The translations under genes and the position numbers were made by a program. Below, in pieces: positions 6,626 to 20,908 of a stretch of 64,000 nt of DNA (the first letter of the stretch is position 1; each line of letters opens with the position of its first letter). Source of the DNA: Sphingobium estronivorans (GTDB taxonomy: Bacteria > Pseudomonadota > Alphaproteobacteria > Sphingomonadales > Sphingomonadaceae); assembly GCF_008692605.1 (NCBI RefSeq), contig NZ_LFCT01000012.1:99266-163265 (forward strand), written 5' to 3'. A model generated the notes under the pieces. The model saw only the letters and a program-made list of their open reading frames with translations. It did not search any database and had not been told where the DNA came from.

Positions 6626-9217
6626 ATGGCTGGTCAGGAAATCGCCGTCAATTTCGTCGCCAACACCGCGTCATGGGACGGCGGGGTAAAGGCGGCGGCG
6701 GATACGCTCAAGGCCAACACGGGCCGGATGTTCGATGATTTGCGCAAGCTGGACGGCGGGTTCAGCGAGATCGCGAAGGAGGCCAAGGCGACGGCCGGCG
6801 CGCTGGTCGGGACGCGCTCCGGGTACGACCAGTTGCAGCAAGCCATCAAGGCCGTGGCAGGGGCGCAGATTCAGGCGTCCGCCGAGTTCAAGGCGGCGAA
6901 GGAGGCATATCGGCAAGGCACCCTCGGTCTGGAGGAATATAAGCGCCAGCAGTTGGAAACCAGAACCGCGCTCGCCCTCGTCCGCTCAGAATATCAAAGC
7001 CAAGTTGCATCCTTCCGCCGGGGCGCGAGCGAGATTGTCGGATCATCCGGTGCGCAGCGCGCGGGCCTCCAGCAATTGGGTTTCCAGTTGCAGGACGTGG
7101 CGGTCCAGTTCGCGGGCGGCCAGAAGGCGGCGCTGATTTTCTCGCAGCAGATGCCGCAGGTGGTGGGCGCGGTCCAGTTGATGAGCGGCGGCACCAGCAA
7201 GTTCGCGCAGTTCATGGCTGGCCCTTGGGGCGTTGCCCTTGGCGTCGGCTCGGCAGTGGTCGGCGCGCTGGCGGCGAAGTTCATGGATTTCAGCGATGCG
7301 TCTGAACAGGCGCGCGTGGCGCTGGGCAAGGTGCAATTCGCCACCTCGGCAGTCAGCCAGGCCCAAGGCATCCTTGGCACCGTCATGGACCTCCAGACCG
7401 GCAAGATTCAGAACCAGTCTCAGGCCCTCCGCGACTTGGCACAGGCGCAACTGGCCGTGGCGCGCGTCAAGGCGCAGGTCGACGCCGCCGACGCCCGGAA
7501 GGCCTTGCAGCGCATCACCGACCCACGCACCGAATTTTCGGGCGGTTTGGGCGGCGGCTTCTCCATCGGCAAATCGCCGCTTGGGGCAGACCAGAAGTTC
7601 GTCAGCCAGGTCCTTGCTGGCGTCGTCACGCCCGCCAATGCGCTGGGCAATCTCGAAAAATTCCAGAAAGCCGGGCAAATTAGCCCGGAAGATTTTGCCA
7701 ACGCGGCCAGCGCCATCGCGAACCTCAACGTCAATCTTGAAAATATAAAAGTGCTGGGAGACGCTGAGAAGCTGCTGGCGGGCAAGCCGGGCGGCAACTA
7801 TCTGTTGAAGCCCAAGGAGGTCCGCGAGGCCGCCAAGGGGCGCAGCGGGCCGTCAGCGGAGAGTTTAGCCCGTAAGGCGGAGGAGCAGCAGAAAGAATTC
7901 ACCGACCTTCAGGCCAGCCTCGATATGGACCTGCTCAACGCCAAGCGCGCCAATGTCACCGACGCCGAACAGATTGCGCAATATGCGCGGGATCAGATCG
8001 GCATCGAGCGCGACAAGCTGATTGCCGACATCGAAGCGAAGGCCGGACACAATAAGGAGATCGAGGCGCACAAGGTCCAGTTGGAAGAGCAGGCGAAGCA
8101 GATCGCCGCGCAGAAGTTGCTGACCGTGGATGTGCAGGAAATGCACCGGAAGGCCGCTGATGAACTGGACGCGTTCGTTCATGCCAACGACAACCAGAAG
8201 GATATTCTCCGCCTCCAGGAATCGCTGGCCGTCACGCAGGAGGAGCGCCGGAAAATCCAGCTTCAACTGCTGGAGAAGGAGCGGGACGAACTGCGGCGCA
8301 AGGCCAATGTCACTATCAACGACCCGAACGCGTCCCCGACTGCCAAGCTGAACGCGCAGAACGACCTAAGCACGCTCGATCAGAAAACCGCCTTGCAGCG
8401 CGACTACATCATCCAGTCCACCCGCTCGCCGCTTGAGCAATACATTGCGGAGAATGATCCCGCGAAGATCGGTGAGAAGGTCGAGCAGCTTTACGTGGAT
8501 CAACTCGAATCGGTCCGGCAGGGCATCGACAACGCGATCAGCAACGCGCTCGGGGTGAAAGACCCGTTCCTCAAGGGCCTGATCGACCTATTCATCCAGC
8601 AAAATTTGATCCAGCCCATCGCGCAGGCGTTGCAGTCGCGCATGGGCGGCGGCGGTGGCGGCGGGCTGCTCGGCACGCTGTTCGGCATCGGTAAGGCTGT
8701 TGCGGGCAGTATCAGCTTCGGTGGCGGCGGTGGCCTGCTCGGCGGCACTGGCGACGCGAACAATTATCTGGGCTTTCTGGGCGGCGGCAACAGCAACATC
8801 GTGCAAGCGTCCAACGGGATCATGGTCAACCAAGGCGCGTTCGCCAAGGCGTTCGGCCATGCCGATGGCGGCCTCATCACCGGCCCCGGCGGCCCGACCA
8901 GCGACAGCATCCAGGCGTGGCTCTCTAACGGCGAATATGTGCTGAACGCCGCAGCGGTGCGCAAGTGGGGGAAATCCCAACTGGACCTGATGAACAAAGG
9001 CATCACGCCCCCGCGCTTCGCCGCCGGTGGCTTCGTCAGCAAGCTGGGCGACCACTATCGCGGGATCGCAGCGAACAGCGACAGCCGCGCCAAGCCCGTC
9101 ACGATCAACCTCTCCATGATCGCCAGCGGGAACCCGAAGGCAGACCGGGAGAGCGCGATGCAGGCGGCGTCGGTGCTGCGGGCGAAGCTCGGCAGGTCGG
9201 CCAAGCGGGGATATTGA
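6626..9217 (+). CDS. Phage tail tape-measure protein
   Basis: An 863-aa protein with the tape-measure plan. The N-terminus (IAVNFVANTASWDGGVKAAA) is followed by long helical coiled-coil stretches, a hydrophobic segment at about residues 196-220 (PWGVALGVGSAVVGALAAKF), more coiled coil at about 410-570, a glycine-rich region near 675-715, and the C-terminal block ADGGLITGPGGPTSDSI then LSNGEYVLNAAAVRKWG. That last block is a hallmark of tape-measure C-termini in siphophages. The protein sets tail length and helps DNA entry. No other tail gene follows before the tRNA, so the tail module looks incomplete or relies on a helper. Confidence 0.85.
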   Translation: MAGQEIAVNFVANTASWDGGVKAAADTLKANTGRMFDDLRKLDGGFSEIAKEAKATAGALVGTRSGYDQLQQAIKAVAGAQIQASAEFKAAKEAYRQGTLGLEEYKRQQLETRTALALVRSEYQSQVASFRRGASEIVGSSGAQRAGLQQLGFQLQDVAVQFAGGQKAALIFSQQMPQVVGAVQLMSGGTSKFAQFMAGPWGVALGVGSAVVGALAAKFMDFSDASEQARVALGKVQFATSAVSQAQGILGTVMDLQTGKIQNQSQALRDLAQAQLAVARVKAQVDAADARKALQRITDPRTEFSGGLGGGFSIGKSPLGADQKFVSQVLAGVVTPANALGNLEKFQKAGQISPEDFANAASAIANLNVNLENIKVLGDAEKLLAGKPGGNYLLKPKEVREAAKGRSGPSAESLARKAEEQQKEFTDLQASLDMDLLNAKRANVTDAEQIAQYARDQIGIERDKLIADIEAKAGHNKEIEAHKVQLEEQAKQIAAQKLLTVDVQEMHRKAADELDAFVHANDNQKDILRLQESLAVTQEERRKIQLQLLEKERDELRRKANVTINDPNASPTAKLNAQNDLSTLDQKTALQRDYIIQSTRSPLEQYIAENDPAKIGEKVEQLYVDQLESVRQGIDNAISNALGVKDPFLKGLIDLFIQQNLIQPIAQALQSRMGGGGGGGLLGTLFGIGKAVAGSISFGGGGGLLGGTGDANNYLGFLGGGNSNIVQASNGIMVNQGAFAKAFGHADGGLITGPGGPTSDSIQAWLSNGEYVLNAAAVRKWGKSQLDLMNKGITPPRFAAGGFVSKLGDHYRGIAANSDSRAKPVTINLSMIASGNPKADRESAMQAASVLRAKLGRSAKRGY

Positions 9218-9415
9218 GGGCAACAGGAGGGGGGACGGTATAAACCTGCCGCCCTCCGCCTGTAGGACCGACCTCGCCACAAATCGCACGCAAAACCACA
9301 TTGATTGTCTGAGATGTCTAATTTGGCTTTTGGTGGGCGCCAGTTGTGGGGATATCGCCACGCCTCCAACCGTTGCCATATGTGAACAGTTGAACCGGCG
9401 GCCGCCTGTCCCGCC

Positions 9416-9766
9416 ATGCGTATGGATATCCAGACACGCGCTGACCCGCTGGCACCCGGCCTGCATGCGCCCGCACAGCAAGCGGAACATCTGGCGCGGC
9501 GCAAAGAGGTTTGGGAGGCTTTGGAAGTTTCGGAACAAAATGTTCCGAAATCAACAGGTCGCCCTGCGGGGTTCGCGTCTGACGCCTCCAATAAGATCGG
9601 GCAGACTAAGCAGCACGTAAACCGTCAGATTGCCCGAGCCGAAGCCCTTGGCCCCGACCCTCGCGCCGACCCCATCACTGACCGGGGGGGCGGGTCGAAA
9701 ATCTGGCTCGGCCCCTGCTCGCGAACCGGCCTCCCTGGCATGTGGAGATTTTTTATTCCTGTATGA
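9416..9766 (+). pseudogene. ParB-like domain remnant
   Basis: This 116-codon frame resembles the middle to C-terminal part of ParB-like nuclease-domain proteins. LHAPAQQAEHLARRKEVWEA parallels the helix after the ParB nuclease fold, and a helix-turn-helix follows (GRPAGFASDASNKIGQTKQH, then VNRQIARAEALG). The N-terminal ParB domain is missing, and the final 35 residues read like random sequence. It therefore looks like a truncated leftover from a plasmid or phage partition or regulatory gene. It sits between the tape-measure gene and tRNA-Gln, at the presumed end of the element. Confidence 0.4.
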
Positions 9767-10110
9767 ATTCCGAAAATCAAAGAATCGGTGAAATAATCAA
9801 ACCCGGCGCGGCAGAAACGGCGGAAATGCGCGGTTTTGGGGCTGGGAAATCAAAGAAATCAAAGGCGCCGGAATTCAAGTTGGAATTCAAGTTTGCGCAC
9901 CTTTTGCGAACCAGTGCGAACCTCTGCGAACCGCAGTTTTCTGCGCCTCTCGGGCCGATCTCATGTTGCATCCATGTTGCATGGAGCCGCCGGGAACCCT
10001 CAGAAATCGCCAGAAAATGGCAGAAATGCGCGGTTATCGTTTGCAACATGGGATCGCGGGCCGGGCAGGGTTCCGACGCTTCCAAGGCATTGATTTTCTT
10101 TGGGAAAGTT
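9767..10110. repeat. Gene-free stretch with clustered short direct repeats next to tRNA-Gln
   Basis: I see no convincing gene here. The stretch holds GAATTCAAGTT twice in tandem (from 9871), TGCGAACC three times with a 10-bp period (9905, 9915, 9925), ATGTTGCAT twice in tandem (from about 9963), and AAATGCGCGGTT at about 9825 and 10025. Clustered direct repeats next to a tRNA 3' end resemble integrase arm-type sites, but this is inference. Confidence 0.4.
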
Positions 10111-10184
10111 TGGATGCCCGACAAGGATTCGAACCTTGATTGACGGAGTCAGAGTCCGCTCTCTTACCATTAGAGGATCGGGCA
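10111..10184 (-). tRNA. tRNA-Gln (anticodon CUG), CCA encoded
   Basis: The complementary strand folds as a cloverleaf. The acceptor arms are TGCCCGA/TCGGGCA, the anticodon stem GCGGA/TCCGT encloses the loop CTCTGAC (anticodon CTG, reading CAG codons), and the T arm is CAAGG-TTCGAAT-CCTTG. A discriminator T and encoded CCA (complement at 10111-10113) complete the 3' end. The D arm is short. The 3' end points towards the phage-like element on the left, the usual orientation when a tRNA gene is an integration target. Confidence 0.92.
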
Positions 10185-10217
10185 TCAGCGGCAGGCCTGT
10201 AGCTCACCGGAGACGCG

Positions 10218-10246
10218 CAAATAGGCGGGGATTCGGCATTGGTCAA
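10218..10246 (-). promoter_or_regulatory. Predicted promoter of tRNA-Gln
   Basis: On the minus strand TTGACC (10246-10241) and TATTTG (10223-10218) are separated by exactly 17 bp. The start would fall near 10211, giving a leader of roughly 27 nt before the tRNA 5' end at 10184. Confidence 0.6.
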
Positions 10247-10304
10247 GAGGATTGCGACAGGCTTTTCGCACAATTTCCTGGCCCCAATCCCCGGGCAAAA
10301 AACC

Positions 10305-10360
10305 ATCCCCGGGCAAAAAGAAAGCCCGCCGGAACAAGCTGTCGCTTCCGGCGGGCTCTT
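10305..10360 (-). terminator. Rho-independent terminator of the rpoB-rpoC operon
   Basis: AGCCCGCCGGAA at 10323-10334 pairs perfectly with TTCCGGCGGGCT at 10346-10357 around an 11-nt loop. On the minus strand the stem is followed by TTCTTTTTG, a good U-tract, about 80 bp after the rpoC stop. A 15-bp direct repeat (ATCCCCGGGCAAAAA at 10287 and 10305) overlaps the tail. Confidence 0.85.
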
Positions 10361-10436
10361 TACATGGCCCAGGAGGCCATGAAGGCTTGGGAACCGCTTC
10401 CCAAGATCGGAAGCGGCATCCCGTTTTTCAAAGGGC

Positions 10437-14689
<4,253 letters not shown>

Positions 14690-14693
<4 letters not shown>

Positions 14694-15121
14694 TTTAGTC
14701 TCCACGGCAGGAGCGAATTTGCAATCAGTTTCAGAGCGTCTGTAATGCTGTCTTGCGGTTGAGCTTCGTTGACCGTCTCCGTCTCACTTTTTGCGAGCGT
14801 TTCTCTCACCTGTCCCCGGAAGGCGGGGGCGAGCAGAGAGTTTCTGACGAGTTCAAAGTTGCTTTCAATCACCTCAAAAACATTGACGTTCGGCGGCACT
14901 TCAAGACCGAGGCGGTCGACGATTAGATCTGCTGGGAAAGCGTAGATGTCGGCTTTGATGGTTTTGAAAACCCCATCGCGGCTTGCATCAAAATCTATCG
15001 TCAATTCCTCCTTGGTCAGCACGATGTGAAAATCGGCAGGTTTATGGGAATTCAGCTTGAGGCTCCATCCGCACTCTTCAACCAGTCGGTCGTAGGGCGG
15101 ATAGAGCCGCTTGCCTGTCAC
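14690..15121 (-). CDS. Unknown 143-aa protein inserted between rpoB and rpoC
   Basis: I do not recognise this gene. GTG at 15121 overlaps the rpoB stop (GTGA) and its TGA overlaps the rpoC ATG (ATGA), so three genes are joined by two 4-bp overlaps. The frame continues open into rpoB, but coding character changes exactly at this GTG. The product begins [20 protein letters not shown] and contains [20 protein letters not shown] and [19 protein letters not shown]. It looks like a soluble alpha/beta protein with an acidic surface and an amphipathic C-terminal helix. Base composition is visibly less GC-rich than in rpoB and rpoC, suggesting transfer. It should be made together with polymerase subunits, but its role is unknown. 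Confidence 0.8.
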
Positions 15122-18100
15122 TCCGCCGCCTGCGCGAAACCGTCGTCGTCCTCGACCTCGTCCATGGCGGCGAGTTCGACGTTGAGGCCCAGCGAGCGCA
15201 TTTCCTTGACCAGCACGTTGAAGCTTTCGGGGATACCGGCTTCGAAGGTGTCGTCGCCCTTGACGATCGCTTCGTAGACCTTGGTCCGGCCGACCACGTC
15301 GTCCGACTTCACCGTCAGCATTTCCTGCAAGGTGTAGGCGGCGCCATAGGCCTGAAGCGCCCACACCTCCATTTCACCGAAGCGCTGGCCGCCGAACTGC
15401 GCCTTACCGCCCAGCGGCTGCTGGGTGACGAGCGAGTAGGGGCCGATGGAGCGTGCGTGGATCTTGTCGTCGACCAGGTGGTGCAGCTTCAGCATGTAGA
15501 TGATGCCGACAGTCACCTTGCGGTCGAAACGGTCGCCGGTGCGGCCATCGAACAGGTCCGACTGACCCGACGAGTGCAGGCCCGCCAGTTCCAGCATCGC
15601 CGACACGTCGGCTTCGCGGGCACCGTCGAACACCGGCGTCGCCATCGGCACGCCGCGCTGGAGATGCTCGGCAAGGTCGACGATCTGCTCGGCCGTGCGG
15701 CCTTCGATCTGATCGGCATATTGCTCGCCATAGGTTTCCAGCAGGCGGGTCTTGACCGCGTCCGGCATCTCGCCAGCCTGCGCGTTCGGATTGGCTTCCC
15801 GCCAGTCCTCCAGCGCATGCTTGAGCTGCTGGCCGAGGCCACGGGCAGCCCAGCCCAGATGCGTTTCGAAAATCTGCCCGACATTCATGCGCGACGGCAC
15901 GCCCAGCGGGTTCAGCACGATGTCGACATGGGTGCCGTCCTCCAGGAACGGCATGTCCTCGATCGGCAGGATGCGCGAGATCACACCCTTGTTCCCGTGA
16001 CGGCCGGCCATCTTGTCGCCCGGTTGCAGCTTGCGCTTCACCGCGACGAAGACCTTGACCATCTTGAGCACGCCCGGGGGCAGCTCGTCGCCGCGCTGGA
16101 GCTTGTCGACGCGATCCTCGAACTTCTCGACGATCAGCTTCACCGCTTCGTCATACTGGGCCTTGACGGCTTCGATGCCGGCTTGACGCTGGTCGTCCGC
16201 AACTGCGAACTTCCACCATTCATGACGCTCGACCTCGCCCAGCAGGGCTCCGTCGATCTCCACGCCCTTGCGTACGCCCTTGGGCGCCGCAGCAGCCGTC
16301 TGGCCGAGCAGCATTTCCTGCAAGCGGTTGAAGGTCGCGCGGTTGAGGATGGCGCGTTCGTCCTCGCGGTCCTTGGCGAGACGGTCGATTTCCTCCCGTT
16401 CGATCGCCATGGCGCGCTCGTCCTTGTCGATGCCGTGGCGGTTGAAGACGCGGACTTCGACGACCGTCCCGGCGACGCCCGGAGGCAAGCGCAGCGAGGT
16501 GTCGCGCACGTCGCTCGCCTTTTCACCGAAGATCGCGCGGAGCAGCTTTTCTTCCGGGGTCATCGGCGATTCACCCTTGGGGGTGATCTTGCCGACCAGG
16601 ATGTCGCCCGGCTCCACTTCGGCGCCGATATAGACGATGCCCGCTTCGTCGAGGTTGCGCAGCGCTTCCTCACCGACGTTGGGGATGTCGCGGGTGATGT
16701 CTTCCGGCCCCAGCTTGGTGTCGCGGGCCATGACCTCGAACTCCTCGATATGGATCGAGGTGAAGACGTCATCCTTCACGATCCGCTCGGAGATCAGGAT
16801 GGAGTCTTCGTAGTTGTAGCCGTTCCAGGGCATGAACGCGACCAGCGTGTTGCGGCCCAGCGCCAGCTCGCCAAACTCGGTCGACGGGCCGTCGGCGATG
16901 ACGTCGCCGGCTTCGATCAGGTCGCCCACCTTCACCAGCGGACGCTGGTTGATGCAGGTGTCCTGGTTGGAACGCTGGAACTTCTGGAGCGTGTAGATGT
17001 CGACGCCCGACTGGCCGGGTTCGATATCGCCGGTGGCGCGGATCACGATACGGGTCGCGTCGACCTGATCGATGATGCCAGCGCGCTTGGCCGCGATGGC
17101 CGCGCCCGAGTCACGGGCCACGGTGCCTTCCATGCCGGTGCCGACGAACGGCGCCTCGGCACGGACCAGCGGCACCGCCTGACGCTGCATGTTCGAACCC
17201 ATGAGCGCGCGGTTGGCGTCGTCATTTTCCAGGAACGGGATCAGCGAGGCCGCGACCGACACCAGCTGCTTCGGGCTGACGTCCATCAGGGTGATGTGGT
17301 CCTTGGGCGCCATCAGGAATTCGCCCGCTTCACGTGCCGAGATGAGGTCCTCGGCCAGCGTGCCCTCTTCCGTCACTTCGGCGTTGGCCTGCGCGATGGT
17401 GTGCTTGGCCTCTTCCATCGCCGACAGATAGACGACCTCATTGGTCACCTTGCCGTCGATCACCTTGCGGTAGGGCGTCTCGATGAAGCCGTATTTGTTG
17501 ACGCGGCTGAAGGTCGCGAGGCTGTTGATCAGACCGATGTTCGGGCCTTCCGGCGTTTCGATCGGGCAGATACGGCCATAATGGGTCGGGTGAACGTCGC
17601 GGACTTCGAAGCCGGCGCGCTCGCGGGTCAGACCGCCCGGCCCAAGTGCCGACACGCGGCGCTTGTGCGTGACTTCCGACAGCGGATTGGTCTGGTCCAT
17701 GAACTGCGAGAGCTGCGAGGAACCGAAGAACTCCCGCACGGCGGCCACGGCGGGCTTGGCGTTGATGAGGTCGTTCGGCATCACGGTCGACACGTCGACC
17801 GACGACATGCGCTCCTTGACGGCGCGCTCCATGCGCAGCAGGCCGACGCGATACTGGTTTTCCAGCAGTTCGCCCACCGAACGGACGCGGCGGTTGCCGA
17901 GATTGTCGATGTCGTCGATCTCGCCCTTGCCGTCCTTCAGGTTCACCAGTTCCTTGACCACGGCGAGGATGTCTTCGACGCGCAGGGTGGTGACGGTGTC
18001 CTCGGCATCGAGGTCGAGGCGCATGTTGAGCTTCACGCGGCCCACGGCCGAGAGGTCATAGCGCTCCGGATCGAAGAAGAGACCCGCGAAGAGGGCTTCG

Positions 18101-19281
18101 GCGGTTTCCTTCGTCGGCGGCTCGCCGGGGCGCATCACGCGGTAGATGTCGGCCAGCGCCTGATCGCGTTCCTCGGCCTTGTCGGCCTTGAGCGTATTGC
18201 GGATCCAGGGGCCGGTGGTGACATGGTCGATGTCGAGCAGTTCGAGGCGGTCGATGCCCGCCTTGTCCAGCTTTTCCAGATTTTCCGGCGACACTTCGTC
18301 CCCGGCCTCGATATAGATCTCGCCGGTGTTCTCGTTGATGAGGTCATAGGCGCTGTAGCGGCCATAGACTTCCTCGGTCGGGATCAGCAGCGTCTCAAGG
18401 CCGTCCTTCTCCGCCTTGTTGGCGGCGCGGGGCGAAATCTTGTGACCGGCGGCGAACACGACTTCGCCCGACTTGGCGTCGACGATGTCGAAGGCCGGCT
18501 TCTGGCCGCGCCAGGCTTCGGCGGTGTAGGGAATCTGCCAGCCGCCTTCGCCACGGACGAAAGTGACCTTGTTGTAGAAATAGCCGAGCATGTCCTCGGG
18601 CGTCAGACCCAGCGCATAGAGCAGCGCCGTGACCGGCAGCTTGCGCTTGCGGTCGATGCGGACGTTGACGATGTCCTTGGCGTCGAATTCGAAGTCCAGC
18701 CACGAACCACGGTACGGAATGACGCGCGCGGCGAACAGATATTTGCCCGACGAGTGGGTCTTGCCACGGTCATGGTCGAACAGGACGCCCGGCGAACGGT
18801 GCATCTGCGACACGATGACGCGCTCGGTACCGTTGACGATGAAGGTGCCGTTGCCGGTCATGAGCGGCATGTCGCCCATGTACACGTCCTGCTCCTTGAT
18901 ATCGAGCACGGAGCGGGTTTCGGTGTCCTGGTCGACTTCGAACACGATCAGGCGAAGGGTGACGCGCATCGGCGCCGCATAGGTGATGCCGCGCTGACGG
19001 CATTCCTCGACGTCGTACTTGGGGTCCTCCAGCTCGTAATGAACGAAGTCCATTTCGGCGGTGCCGGCGAAATCGCGGATCGGGAAGACCGAGCGCAGGG
19101 TCTTCTCCAGGCCGGAGACATAGCCGACCTTCGGATCGGACCGCAGGAACTGCTCATAGCTCTCCCGCTGAACCTCGATCAGGTTCGGCATCTGCACCAC
19201 TTCGTGGATGTCGCCGAATACCTTTCTGATGCGCTTCTTCGCGCCGGTATTGCTGATCGGGGGGAGAGCTTTGGTCGCCAT
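15118..19281 (-). CDS. rpoB: DNA-directed RNA polymerase subunit beta
   Basis: 1387 aa starting [20 protein letters not shown], with AGGAT before the ATG. The rifampicin pocket reads [20 protein letters not shown] then [14 protein letters not shown] around residues 515-550. The residues equivalent to E. coli D516, H526 and S531 are unaltered, so nothing here suggests rifampicin resistance. GRHGNKG and the C-terminal clamp region ([20 protein letters not shown]) are present. It forms one pincer of RNA polymerase. The last residues are acidic ([14 protein letters not shown]). The gene upstream is an MFS transporter, not rplL, so this operon is detached from the usual ribosomal-protein cluster. 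Confidence 0.97.
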   Translation of the reverse strand: MATKALPPISNTGAKKRIRKVFGDIHEVVQMPNLIEVQRESYEQFLRSDPKVGYVSGLEKTLRSVFPIRDFAGTAEMDFVHYELEDPKYDVEECRQRGITYAAPMRVTLRLIVFEVDQDTETRSVLDIKEQDVYMGDMPLMTGNGTFIVNGTERVIVSQMHRSPGVLFDHDRGKTHSSGKYLFAARVIPYRGSWLDFEFDAKDIVNVRIDRKRKLPVTALLYALGLTPEDMLGYFYNKVTFVRGEGGWQIPYTAEAWRGQKPAFDIVDAKSGEVVFAAGHKISPRAANKAEKDGLETLLIPTEEVYGRYSAYDLINENTGEIYIEAGDEVSPENLEKLDKAGIDRLELLDIDHVTTGPWIRNTLKADKAEERDQALADIYRVMRPGEPPTKETAEALFAGLFFDPERYDLSAVGRVKLNMRLDLDAEDTVTTLRVEDILAVVKELVNLKDGKGEIDDIDNLGNRRVRSVGELLENQYRVGLLRMERAVKERMSSVDVSTVMPNDLINAKPAVAAVREFFGSSQLSQFMDQTNPLSEVTHKRRVSALGPGGLTRERAGFEVRDVHPTHYGRICPIETPEGPNIGLINSLATFSRVNKYGFIETPYRKVIDGKVTNEVVYLSAMEEAKHTIAQANAEVTEEGTLAEDLISAREAGEFLMAPKDHITLMDVSPKQLVSVAASLIPFLENDDANRALMGSNMQRQAVPLVRAEAPFVGTGMEGTVARDSGAAIAAKRAGIIDQVDATRIVIRATGDIEPGQSGVDIYTLQKFQRSNQDTCINQRPLVKVGDLIEAGDVIADGPSTEFGELALGRNTLVAFMPWNGYNYEDSILISERIVKDDVFTSIHIEEFEVMARDTKLGPEDITRDIPNVGEEALRNLDEAGIVYIGAEVEPGDILVGKITPKGESPMTPEEKLLRAIFGEKASDVRDTSLRLPPGVAGTVVEVRVFNRHGIDKDERAMAIEREEIDRLAKDREDERAILNRATFNRLQEMLLGQTAAAAPKGVRKGVEIDGALLGEVERHEWWKFAVADDQRQAGIEAVKAQYDEAVKLIVEKFEDRVDKLQRGDELPPGVLKMVKVFVAVKRKLQPGDKMAGRHGNKGVISRILPIEDMPFLEDGTHVDIVLNPLGVPSRMNVGQIFETHLGWAARGLGQQLKHALEDWREANPNAQAGEMPDAVKTRLLETYGEQYADQIEGRTAEQIVDLAEHLQRGVPMATPVFDGAREADVSAMLELAGLHSSGQSDLFDGRTGDRFDRKVTVGIIYMLKLHHLVDDKIHARSIGPYSLVTQQPLGGKAQFGGQRFGEMEVWALQAYGAAYTLQEMLTVKSDDVVGRTKVYEAIVKGDDTFEAGIPESFNVLVKEMRSLGLNVELAAMDEVEDDDGFAQAAE

Positions 19282-19590
19282 TGCGTATCCTGCCTGTAGT
19301 TCGTCGAATTTTTTCGCATCGCAGCGAAAATTCAGCCTGGCCTGACCGCTTTCGGGGGTGATTCGCCCCTATGCCGCCACGCAAAAAAGTGCGGGCCGGG
19401 ACTGTCCGATCCGCACTGTCAGCGTTTGTAACCCGCCGTTTTCGCCCCATTCCGCCGGTTTCGAGCGCTAGACGAAACCGGGCCCCGAGCGATCCGGGGG
19501 ACGGCCCCTGCCTCGCCCGAAGGCGGTGCGTGGACCGGATTTGAACGCCCCATATAGGCGGGTCGGCGCAGTTTGTGAAGGGGGCCTCGC
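19282..19590 (-). promoter_or_regulatory. rpoB upstream region with leader hairpin
   Basis: This gene-free stretch must contain the rpoB promoter, though I cannot pick a convincing -35/-10 pair. TTTTCGC at 19311-19317 pairs with GCGAAAA at 19324-19330, giving a small hairpin 30 nt before the rpoB ATG, with an A-rich run after it on the mRNA. A second hairpin, CGGTTTCG (19456-19463) with CGAAACCG (19473-19480), lies further up and may end transcription from the MFS gene. Confidence 0.45.
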
Positions 19591-20805
19591 CTATCGGGTG
19601 CGGGGACGGATCAGCGCGACGAGCGCCGCCGCCAAGAGCGCCAGGCCGGCATAGACCAGCACCGGCAGCCCGTAGCCGCCGCCGGCGATGCGCATCCGGT
19701 CGGTCGCGACCGGCGCCATCGCGCCGATCAGGCCGATGATGGCGGTGTTGATGCCCAGCAGCCGGGGAAAGGCATCCGGTTCCACCATATCGGCCAGCAG
19801 CATCGACCCCGACTGGCCCGGCAGGGCGCTGGCCATGCCCCAGATCAGGACGAAGGCGGTGACCCCGCCCATCGCCATGGTCCCCGCACCGAGCAGCGCG
19901 ACCGTGCCGGCCGCCAGCGCGAGCGCGGCGCCGATCAGCGCCGGTTGCGCGCCCAGCCGGTCCGCCAGCATCCCGCCCAGCAGCAGCGCGGGCAGGCTCA
20001 GCAGATTGGCGAGGCTGTAGGCGGCGACGGCGTCGGGTTGCGGCAGCCCCTGCGCCATCAGCCCGTCGACCGCCGCGAACAGGATGCCGTTGATCGCCAG
20101 TTGCAGCAGGGCCGTGGCCGCGACGAACCGGCGGAAATCGCCGTTGCGCAGGGCCGCGCCAACCGCCCCGGAAAGGCGGGATGCCGGGTCTCTGGCGATC
20201 CGGCCGGCGGGGACCGCCAGCACCAGCGGCGGGCAGGCAATCGCCATCGTCAGCGCGCAAAGCCGCATCGCCACGCGCCAGTCCGCATCGGCGATGGCGG
20301 TCCCGACCAGCGGCGGCACCGCCGCGCCCGCCACGATGGCCGCGCCCAGAAAGGCGGCCAGCGCCAGTCCACGCCGCTCCGCATGATATCGGGTGATGAT
20401 CGCGATGCCCGGCACGATGGTCGATGCGCCGACGCCCGCGCCGGCCGCTGCCATTGCCGCCGCCAGCCCGATCCGGTCCTGCGTCAGCGAGGCGGCGGCC
20501 AATCCGGCGGCGCTGAGCGCAATGCCGCCCAGCAGCACCGGGCGCGCGCCCAACCGGTCCAGCGCCCCGCCGACCGGCCACGCGACGATGCTCATCGCCA
20601 GCAGGAAAGCGGTGGCCGCGCTTCCCGCCTGACCGCCGAAATCCGCCGCCAGCGCGGGCAGGAATACGCCCAGCGACATCAGCGTGGCGCCCTGAACCAG
20701 TAGGGTGATCGCGCTGAGCGCCGCCACGGGTCGCCACATCGGCGGAGCGGGCAATGGGGAAGGCGTGGAATTCACGGGGCCAGCCTTATCCGTTTTTGCG
20801 ACCAA
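19591..20805 (-). CDS. MFS transporter
   Basis: 404 aa with about 12 hydrophobic helices. The first starts at residue 25 (VAALSAITLLVQGATLMSLG). The short loop between helices 2 and 3 carries the MFS signature in the form GGALDRLGARPVLLGG, and a second copy, GGMLADRLGAQPALIG, lies between helices 8 and 9. Substrate unknown; the size and motif fit small-molecule efflux or organic-acid carriers. The start codon is TTG at 20805; an internal ATG at Met23 would also leave all helices intact. It is divergent from the LuxR-type gene, about 100 bp away, which may regulate it. It ends about 310 bp before rpoB. Confidence 0.85.
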   Translation of the reverse strand: MVAKTDKAGPVNSTPSPLPAPPMWRPVAALSAITLLVQGATLMSLGVFLPALAADFGGQAGSAATAFLLAMSIVAWPVGGALDRLGARPVLLGGIALSAAGLAAASLTQDRIGLAAAMAAAGAGVGASTIVPGIAIITRYHAERRGLALAAFLGAAIVAGAAVPPLVGTAIADADWRVAMRLCALTMAIACPPLVLAVPAGRIARDPASRLSGAVGAALRNGDFRRFVAATALLQLAINGILFAAVDGLMAQGLPQPDAVAAYSLANLLSLPALLLGGMLADRLGAQPALIGAALALAAGTVALLGAGTMAMGGVTAFVLIWGMASALPGQSGSMLLADMVEPDAFPRLLGINTAIIGLIGAMAPVATDRMRIAGGGYGLPVLVYAGLALLAAALVALIRPRTR

Positions 20806-20908
20806 TGGAACGGGTCGATGTCCGTTTCATGCAATGCGGCAGGGGATAAGCCGGTGTAATCAGGCCCGGTTATGACCCGGGGCGGCGGGAGGACAGGGGG
20901 GCTGGGCG

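Noticed and set aside
9742..10143. Plus-strand 133-codon frame ending in MPDKDSNLD
   Set aside because: Its end lies inside tRNA-Gln, it has no plausible ribosome site or family resemblance, and its span is rich in short DNA repeats.
15300..18000. Possible rifampicin-resistance substitutions in RpoB
   Set aside because: The pocket residues equivalent to D516, H526 and S531 are wild type; the N-to-T change in MDQTNP looks like ordinary lineage variation.
15457..19299. 1280-codon plus-strand frame opposite rpoB
   Set aside because: Antisense shadow, for the same reason as that opposite rpoC.
19154..20737. 527-codon frame overlapping the MFS gene and the rpoB start
   Set aside because: Out-of-frame with the MFS transporter, which has clear membrane helices; the alternative has none.
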